From contig NZ_ATXT01000014.1 of the NCBI RefSeq assembly GCF_000421825.1, forward strand, positions 372,001 to 436,000: a stretch of DNA of 64,000 bases, written 5' to 3'. Within the stretch, counting starts at the first letter, position 1. Each line of letters starts with the position of its first letter. Below the pieces are notes generated by a model. That model searched no databases, had not been told where the DNA came from, and was given only the letters and a program-made list of their open reading frames with translations. The DNA comes from Humibacter albus DSM 18994. Lineage in GTDB: Bacteria; Actinomycetota; Actinomycetes; Actinomycetales; Microbacteriaceae. The position numbers and the translations under genes are program-made. Of this stretch, positions 59,075-64,000 are shown piece by piece.

Positions 59075-59113
59075 CAACTTCCAGTTGTCATTGTCCAGCT
59101 TCGTTGCCATTCT
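59075..59113 (+). promoter_or_regulatory. dyad and promoter between tetR and alpha/beta hydrolase
   Basis: CAACT-TCC-AGTTG (59075-59087) is a small dyad whose right arm overlaps a -35-like TTGTCA (59085-59090). CATTCT (59108-59113) follows after 17 bp. A second small dyad GTTG-CAT-CAAC is at 59131-59141. The overlap with the -35 suits repression by the adjacent TetR protein. Confidence 0.45.
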
Positions 59114-59157
59114 TTCTAACACAACAACAGGTTGCATCAACACAGTTCGGAGCCACT

Positions 59158-60378
59158 ATGACCAATGACCTCGTCGCCGCTCACCGCAGAGAACCACTGC
59201 CGGTCGGATTCCATGCGCTTCATCCCGACGTCGGTATCAACTTTCAGCTGAATCGGTTCTACAGCTGGGTGGGGAGGCCGGAGATGGTGGATGAGATGAG
59301 GGCGGCGGTTCGCGGTATCACGGACTATCCCGCTTTCGTCGAGGCCTTCCTCGCACTGAGTAGCCAGCGCCTGCACGACGGCGACACGCTCGAAGGCGCC
59401 GCGTACCTCAGGGTCGCCGAGTTCTTTCTTCCCACGGGCGACGTGCGGAAGGAGCCGGCGCGGCAACGCTTCATCGAGTTGGTCGGTCAGTATTACGGGA
59501 TCTCCGATTCAGAACGGTTCGCGGTGCCGTACGCGTCCACCGAGCTTCCTGCATACCGCTTCACTCCCGAGAGCCCGAGGGGGACCGTGGTGGTCTTCGG
59601 CGGTTACGACAGCTATATCGAGGAGTGGTTCCGAGCCGCGTTCGCGCTCGAGGCGGCGGGGTACGACGTCGTGCTGTTCGAAGGGCCAGGGCAGGGGACA
59701 GCGCTGGAGCGAACCGGTCTGCCACTCACCGCCGAATGGCACAAGCCTGTTGCAGCGGTGCTCGATCACTTCGGACTCGACGTCGTCACCTTGCTGGGGT
59801 TCTCGCTGGGCGGTGGCTTGGTGCTCCGCGCGGCGGCGTACGAGGAGCGGGTGACGAGAGTGGTCTGCAACGGGATAGTGACCGATTTGCTGGATGTCGT
59901 GCTGCGGAGCTTTCCGGAGCAGGAACGTACTCGACTTCGGGCCCGGCTCTCGGCAGGTGATGCAGACTCCTTGAACAGCTCGGTCGCCGAGGCGATGGAC
60001 TCCAGTCTGTTGTTGAGGTGGGCGATGGCTCAAGGCGAGCACGTCATGGGGCAGCGAAGTGCTTTCGACGTGTTCAAGGCGTTCGCACGCTTCGAGACGG
60101 CATCCGTGTCGCCGCTGGTGCGCCAGGACGTCTTGCTGCTGCACGGCAACGGGGACCACCTCATCCCCGGCCGGCAGCTTCTCGACCAGATCGACATGCT
60201 CGGCAACGCGCGCTCGGTCTCCACTAGGATCTTCACCGAATACGAGCAAGCCCAGAGCCATTGCCAGGTGGGGAATTTCGGGCTCGCGGTCCGGGAGATC
60301 ACCGCCTGGCTCGGCGTGCTGGACGAGCGTGATGCCGTGCTCCGACCTCGTGAAACGGCCGGCATGAGCGCAGCTTGA
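59158..60378 (+). CDS. alpha/beta hydrolase (FrsA / dihydropseudooxynicotine-hydrolase-like)
   Basis: 406 residues. An N-terminal helical cap region of about 130 residues precedes the hydrolase core. Nucleophile Ser in LLGFSLGGGLV, Asp in LHGNGDHLIPG, His in EYEQAQSHCQVG complete the triad. The architecture (helical N-domain then alpha/beta core, VVFGGYDSYIEEWF) matches the C-C hydrolase / dipeptidyl-peptidase-like group that includes dihydropseudooxynicotine hydrolase. The substrate is unknown, but the divergent TetR suggests an inducible catabolic or detoxifying role. Confidence 0.85.
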   Translation: MTNDLVAAHRREPLPVGFHALHPDVGINFQLNRFYSWVGRPEMVDEMRAAVRGITDYPAFVEAFLALSSQRLHDGDTLEGAAYLRVAEFFLPTGDVRKEPARQRFIELVGQYYGISDSERFAVPYASTELPAYRFTPESPRGTVVVFGGYDSYIEEWFRAAFALEAAGYDVVLFEGPGQGTALERTGLPLTAEWHKPVAAVLDHFGLDVVTLLGFSLGGGLVLRAAAYEERVTRVVCNGIVTDLLDVVLRSFPEQERTRLRARLSAGDADSLNSSVAEAMDSSLLLRWAMAQGEHVMGQRSAFDVFKAFARFETASVSPLVRQDVLLLHGNGDHLIPGRQLLDQIDMLGNARSVSTRIFTEYEQAQSHCQVGNFGLAVREITAWLGVLDERDAVLRPRETAGMSAA

Positions 60379-60454
60379 CGCGCCATGTTGTGCGGACGGG
60401 CTCTCTCGGGCGCCTACTGGCGGCGCTCTGCGGCGCCGGAGGAGTCGCAGCACC

Positions 60455-61282
60455 TCATTCCGGCACGAAATGCAGACGTTGCCAGGCACCGGGAGGCACC
60501 CCGGTGGCATTGCGGAAGAAGCTCGAGAAATTCGTCGGATCCGAGAAGCCGAGCTCGGCGGCCACGGAGACGGAGTTGTGCCGGTCGTGAGCGAGGAGCC
60601 GCTTCGCCTCGAGAACAACACGGTCGGCGATGTACCGCTTGGCGGTCCGTCCGGTTGCGTTCCCGACGAGGCGCGAGAGCGTTCGCGGTGAGTAGCCGAG
60701 CCCTCGTGCGTAGTACGCGGCGTCGTGGTGCGATCGGAACTGCTGCTCCACACGGGTGCGGAACGCTTCGAACGGTGACGACGGTCGTCGGCGAAGCGCG
60801 CTCAGAGTGGAGCGTAGACGCTCGATGAGCGCGGTGAGCAAGAGCTCCGGCACCAGCGGAATTCGTGCTTCGGCCGTCGACTCCGACTCGAGGTGATCGA
60901 GGGCGCCGATCACCCGGGACCACTCCGTCTCCGGCACGGTCCCAGCACCTCCACGATCCGGCATGGGAGTGCGTGTGAATGGAGCGCCCGGTATGAACAG
61001 GACGAGACGGCCGTCGAGTGTGGCGATTTCCTCCCAGCGGTGGACGGCACCGGGCGGGACCCACACGACCGTCCTCCTTGCGAGCCGATGTTCCTCGAAG
61101 TCGACGTCGACACTTCCGCGACCGTCTTCGACCACTGCGAAGACATGAAAGTCGGCGCGCTGGGTTCCCCCGCGATTCAACTCCCGGAGACGGTCGAATC
61201 TCATCACTTCGACGGGCGCGCCGGATGACACGGGCTGGTACGTCAGCTGTCGAACCGAGTGCATGTGTCCAGTTTTCACCAT
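60455..61282 (-). CDS. AraC-family transcriptional regulator
   Basis: 275 residues. The N-terminal cupin-like sensor arm includes RRTVVWVPPGAVHRWEEIA. The C-terminal double helix-turn-helix has AYYARGLGYSPRTLSRLV and AELGFSDPTNFSSFFRNATG with VPPGAWQR. It acts on an unknown effector and is divergent from an alpha/beta hydrolase gene. The start is uncertain: the ATG at 61264 (MHSVRQLT) is a good alternative. Confidence 0.88.
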   Translation of the reverse strand: MVKTGHMHSVRQLTYQPVSSGAPVEVMRFDRLRELNRGGTQRADFHVFAVVEDGRGSVDVDFEEHRLARRTVVWVPPGAVHRWEEIATLDGRLVLFIPGAPFTRTPMPDRGGAGTVPETEWSRVIGALDHLESESTAEARIPLVPELLLTALIERLRSTLSALRRRPSSPFEAFRTRVEQQFRSHHDAAYYARGLGYSPRTLSRLVGNATGRTAKRYIADRVVLEAKRLLAHDRHNSVSVAAELGFSDPTNFSSFFRNATGVPPGAWQRLHFVPE

Positions 61283-61361
61283 TTTCGGGCGACTCTCGAC
61301 GATGCGCTGGGTCTGGGCAAATGATGCGATGAAGGCGTCAATGCAACCCGAGGAGAATTCT

Positions 61362-62138
61362 GTGCACGCCGATATTCATCATGACGTCCCTGTTTACGAC
61401 CGCTTCCGGGGAACCGGTCCGACTCTGGTCTTCCTCCACTACTGGGGTGGCTCGGGTCGTACCTGGAACCTGGTCTTCGACCACCTGGGTGACCGTGACC
61501 GCCTCGCCGTCGACTTCCGGGGTTGGGGGCGATCGCACACCTTGCCGGGGCCGTTCACGCTCGATCATTACGCGAGCGACGTGCTCGCCGTGATCGGCGA
61601 TGCGGGCATCGAGCAATACGTCCTCGTAGGGCATTCCATGGGTGGCAAGGTGGCGCAGCTCGTCGGCGCGCGAAGGCCGGCCGGGCTGCGCGGACTCGTA
61701 CTCGTCGCCCCGGCCCCTGCCGTGCCGTCGCGCCAGATCACGGCCGAGTATCAGCGACACCTCGCCCACGCCTACGACACCGCCGATTCCGTCGCCGGCG
61801 TGCGCGACACCGTGCTGACGTCCGCGCGCTTGTCCGACGAGTTGCGGGCGCAGGTCGTGGAGGACTCCCGTGCAAGCGCGACCGGAGCGCGGGACGAGTG
61901 GCCTCTGCGCGGAATCGGCGAGGACATCGCCGACCGCACCCGTCTCGTGAGCGTGCCCACACTCGTGATCGGAGGCGAGCACGATCGGGTCGAGCCGGTC
62001 GAGGTGCTGCACGAGAACCTTCTGCCCTACCTCAAGACGGCAGAGTCGGTCGTGGTGCCGGGGGCAGGACACCTGCTCCCGCTCGAAGCACCGACGCAGC
62101 TGTCGGGCCTGATCCGCGAATTCGTGGTCCGTGTGTGA
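61362..62138 (+). CDS. alpha/beta hydrolase
   Basis: 258 residues from a GTG at 61362, chosen because AGGAG stands exactly 6 nt before it; earlier in-frame starts (to 61263) overlap the AraC gene. Core: LVFLHYWGGSGRTWN (oxyanion HYWGG), nucleophile Ser in LVGHSMGGKVA, Asp in IGGEHDRVEP and His in PGAGHLLPLE. Typical small esterase, C-C hydrolase or haloperoxidase-type enzyme. Probably activated by the divergent AraC protein. Confidence 0.87.
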   Translation: MHADIHHDVPVYDRFRGTGPTLVFLHYWGGSGRTWNLVFDHLGDRDRLAVDFRGWGRSHTLPGPFTLDHYASDVLAVIGDAGIEQYVLVGHSMGGKVAQLVGARRPAGLRGLVLVAPAPAVPSRQITAEYQRHLAHAYDTADSVAGVRDTVLTSARLSDELRAQVVEDSRASATGARDEWPLRGIGEDIADRTRLVSVPTLVIGGEHDRVEPVEVLHENLLPYLKTAESVVVPGAGHLLPLEAPTQLSGLIREFVVRV

Positions 62139-62320
62139 CATCCGCACCTCGTGGTGCCTCGCCGGACCGGCACGATGCTCGGTGTTCGTCCGGCGTCGGG
62201 GGAGCGTAGTGTTCGAATTGTCCGTGTCGAGGGTCCGCGAGCACATCGCGACCGCCGCCCGGCTCGTCGAGGTCGACGAGGCATCCCGGCGGTCCTCGGC
62301 AACGGGGGACGGAGTCGACG

Positions 62321-64000
62321 ATGACAGACCTCACGGCCCAGGAGCGGCCCGGTCGCGACCGGATCACGGACATCTGGGGCGCACGAACACCCTTCGCGGC
62401 GGGGGAGGCGTGGCCCGATCGGGTCGACGAGTACCTCATCGACGGGGTAGAGGCCGATCAGGTGCAGAACTGGGTACGTGGGGCGTGCCTGCTGTGCAGC
62501 AACGGATGCGGGCTCGAAGTGGCGGTCATCGATGGCCGGATGGTGGGGATGCGCGGCCGGGCGGACGATCGCATCAACCACGGCCGGCTGGGCCCGAAGG
62601 GCTTGTACGGCTGGCAAGGAGAGCAGGAAGGCCGGCTGACGAGACCGCTGATCCGTCGTGACGGGCGCCTCGTCGAAACCGATTGGGAGACGGCGATGGG
62701 TGCGATCGTGGAGCGCTCGAAGGCGCTCCTCGAGACGAAGGGCCCGCTCTCGCACGGTTTCTACACGTCGGGCCAGCTGACCATCGAGGAGTACTACACG
62801 CTGTGCGTGATCGGCAAGGCCGGCATCGGCACTCCGCACATGGACGGCAACACGCGTCTGTGCACGGCCACCGCCTCGGCCGCGTTCCAGGAGACGTTCG
62901 GCTCCGACGGTCAGTTCAGCTCCTACACCGACATCGACAGCTGCGATGCGATCTTCCTGTTCGGGCACAATGTGGCCGAGACTCAGACGGTGCTGTGGGC
63001 GCGCATGCTGGACCGCCTGGACGGGCCCAATCCACCTCAGCTGGTGTGCGTCGATCCGCGCCGCACCCGCGTGGCCGAACGCGCCACCGTGCACCTGCCG
63101 ATCCGCAACGGCACGAACCTCGCGCTGATGAATGCGCTCGTCCACGAGCTGATCACCCTCGACGCCGTCGACCACGACTACGTGGATGCCCACACCGTCG
63201 GGTTCGACGATCTCGCACGTGCGACTTCGGACGCGACCCCGGAATGGGCTGCGGAGATCTGCGGGGTGCCGGCCGAAGACATCCGTCGGGCCGCTCACAT
63301 CTTCGCGTCCGGTGAGCGGGTCGTCTCGACCTGTTCGATGGGCTTCTATCAGTCCCACCAGGCGACCGCGGCGTCGTGCCAGGTCAACAACCTGCATCTG
63401 CTGCGCGGCATGCTCGGACGACCGGGCGCCGGCGTTCTGCAGATGAATGGCCAGCCGAGTGCGGAGAACAACCGCGAGGCTGGTTGCGGTGCCGCGCTTC
63501 CCGGCTTCCGCAACTTCGAGAACGCGGAGCACGTGCGCGAACTCGCCGCGCTCTGGAACGTCGATCCGCTGGTCATTCCGGCGTGGTCGCCGCCGACGAA
63601 CGCGATGACCATGTTCCGCTACGCCGAGGAGGGGTCGATCGGGCTCCTCTGGATCGCGGGCACCAATCCCGCGGTCTCGATGCCGAATCTGGCACGCATC
63701 CGTTCCACACTCGCCGGCGAGCAGTGCTTCGTCGTCGTCTCGGACGGGTACCTGAACGAGACGGCCGAACTCGCCGACGTGGTGCTGCCGACCGCGCTCT
63801 GGGCCGAGAAGACGGGCACGTTCACGAATGTCGATCGCACCGTGCACCTGCAGGAGAAGGCCGTGGATCCGCCCGGTGAGGCACGCACCGACCTGGAGAT
63901 CTGGGTCGACTACGCGCGACGCCTCGGGCTGAAGGACAAAGACGGCGCCCCGCTGCTCACCTGGGACACCCCGGAGGCCGCGTTCGAGGGCTGGAAGGCG
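62321..64000 (+). CDS. molybdopterin-dependent oxidoreductase (nitrate reductase/formate dehydrogenase-like), 3' end outside window
   Basis: The frame is open from the ATG at 62321 (GGAG 6 nt before) to the right edge, 560 codons. The N-terminal Fe-S motif CLLCSNGCGLEV keeps three cysteines, but the fourth, usually in GRLCPKG, is Gly (GRLGPKGLYG). The Mo ligand is probably the Cys of NTRLCTATASAAFQETFG, as in assimilatory nitrate reductases. YTDIDSCDAIFLFGHNVAET, VDPRRTRVA and GMLGRPGAGVLQMNGQPS are MGD-binding blocks. It transfers two electrons to or from a small substrate. Electron partners are not in view. Close in type to NasC/NarB, but the substrate is not proven. Confidence 0.87.
   Translation, partial: MTDLTAQERPGRDRITDIWGARTPFAAGEAWPDRVDEYLIDGVEADQVQNWVRGACLLCSNGCGLEVAVIDGRMVGMRGRADDRINHGRLGPKGLYGWQGEQEGRLTRPLIRRDGRLVETDWETAMGAIVERSKALLETKGPLSHGFYTSGQLTIEEYYTLCVIGKAGIGTPHMDGNTRLCTATASAAFQETFGSDGQFSSYTDIDSCDAIFLFGHNVAETQTVLWARMLDRLDGPNPPQLVCVDPRRTRVAERATVHLPIRNGTNLALMNALVHELITLDAVDHDYVDAHTVGFDDLARATSDATPEWAAEICGVPAEDIRRAAHIFASGERVVSTCSMGFYQSHQATAASCQVNNLHLLRGMLGRPGAGVLQMNGQPSAENNREAGCGAALPGFRNFENAEHVRELAALWNVDPLVIPAWSPPTNAMTMFRYAEEGSIGLLWIAGTNPAVSMPNLARIRSTLAGEQCFVVVSDGYLNETAELADVVLPTALWAEKTGTFTNVDRTVHLQEKAVDPPGEARTDLEIWVDYARRLGLKDKDGAPLLTWDTPEAAFEGWKA

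Noticed and set aside
1-64000. tRNA, rRNA, insertion sequences, integrases or phage genes
   Set aside because: None were recognised by sequence on either strand; gene content and base composition look uniform, so there is no sign of a recent mobile insertion.

Overview
The window is high-GC DNA from an actinobacterium. The best fit is a Microbacteriaceae-like organism (Leifsonia/Microbacterium type), although species cannot be read from the sequence. Pointers are the mycothiol-dependent isomerase fold, the actinobacterial block AdnB - NudC - UvrD2 - DUF2342 - PDZ/Lon - UPF0182 (also found together in mycobacteria), frequent GTG starts, many 4-bp ATGA/GTGA gene overlaps, and several genes with a -10-like hexamer exactly 6 nt before the start codon, as in leaderless transcripts. 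No rRNA, tRNA, CRISPR array, insertion sequence or prophage gene was seen.

Layout. 0-9.5 kb: 3' end of an AdnB-type helicase-nuclease, then accessory metabolic genes, a divergent regulator/MFS pair, a phosphotransferase-like protein and NudC. 9.5-18.2 kb: UvrD2-like helicase, a lone ThiF/TOMM-like protein, DUF2342 protein, PDZ-Lon protease and UPF0182 membrane protein. 18.2-28.7 kb: two dehydrogenases, a polar amino-acid ABC transporter, an MFS exporter, then a cupin / amidohydrolase / divergent S-adenosylhomocysteinase-like operon and a cytochrome-b-like membrane protein.

28.7-50.8 kb is the most remarkable part: a fluoride-response island. I find five sequences matching the fluoride (crcB-motif) riboswitch and a sixth clear variant, all within 14 kb. 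Each keeps the P1 stem and the loop-tail pseudoknot, with compensating base changes between copies (one copy has a mismatch in the pseudoknot). They sit before (1) a six-gene hydrogenase-related membrane complex plus universal stress protein, (2) an enolase paralogue plus two overlapping crcB fluoride-channel genes, (3) inorganic pyrophosphatase plus an MFS protein, (4) two tandem MutS-like ATPases, (5) an EttA-like ABC-F protein, a small unknown protein and a histidine phosphatase (variant riboswitch), and (6) a dynamin-like GTPase with a Cys-rich tail plus a small unknown protein. Enolase and pyrophosphatase are classical fluoride-inhibited enzymes, so the logic appears to be export (CrcB), target replacement (enolase, PPase), and several poorly understood functions. 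The hydrogenase-related complex has lost all Ni-binding cysteines and the proximal Fe-S cysteines, so it cannot be an ordinary hydrogenase. It is an energy-converting-hydrogenase-related (Ehr) machine of unknown chemistry.

50.9-64 kb: an MBL-fold hydrolase, a SnoaL-like protein and TetR regulator with a clear dyad operator, topoisomerase IB, a lone methylisocitrate lyase, an FAD oxidase and SDR with a divergent TetR and an 18-bp perfect palindrome, another TetR divergent from an alpha/beta hydrolase, an AraC regulator divergent from a second hydrolase, and the 5' part of a molybdopterin oxidoreductase that runs off the right edge.
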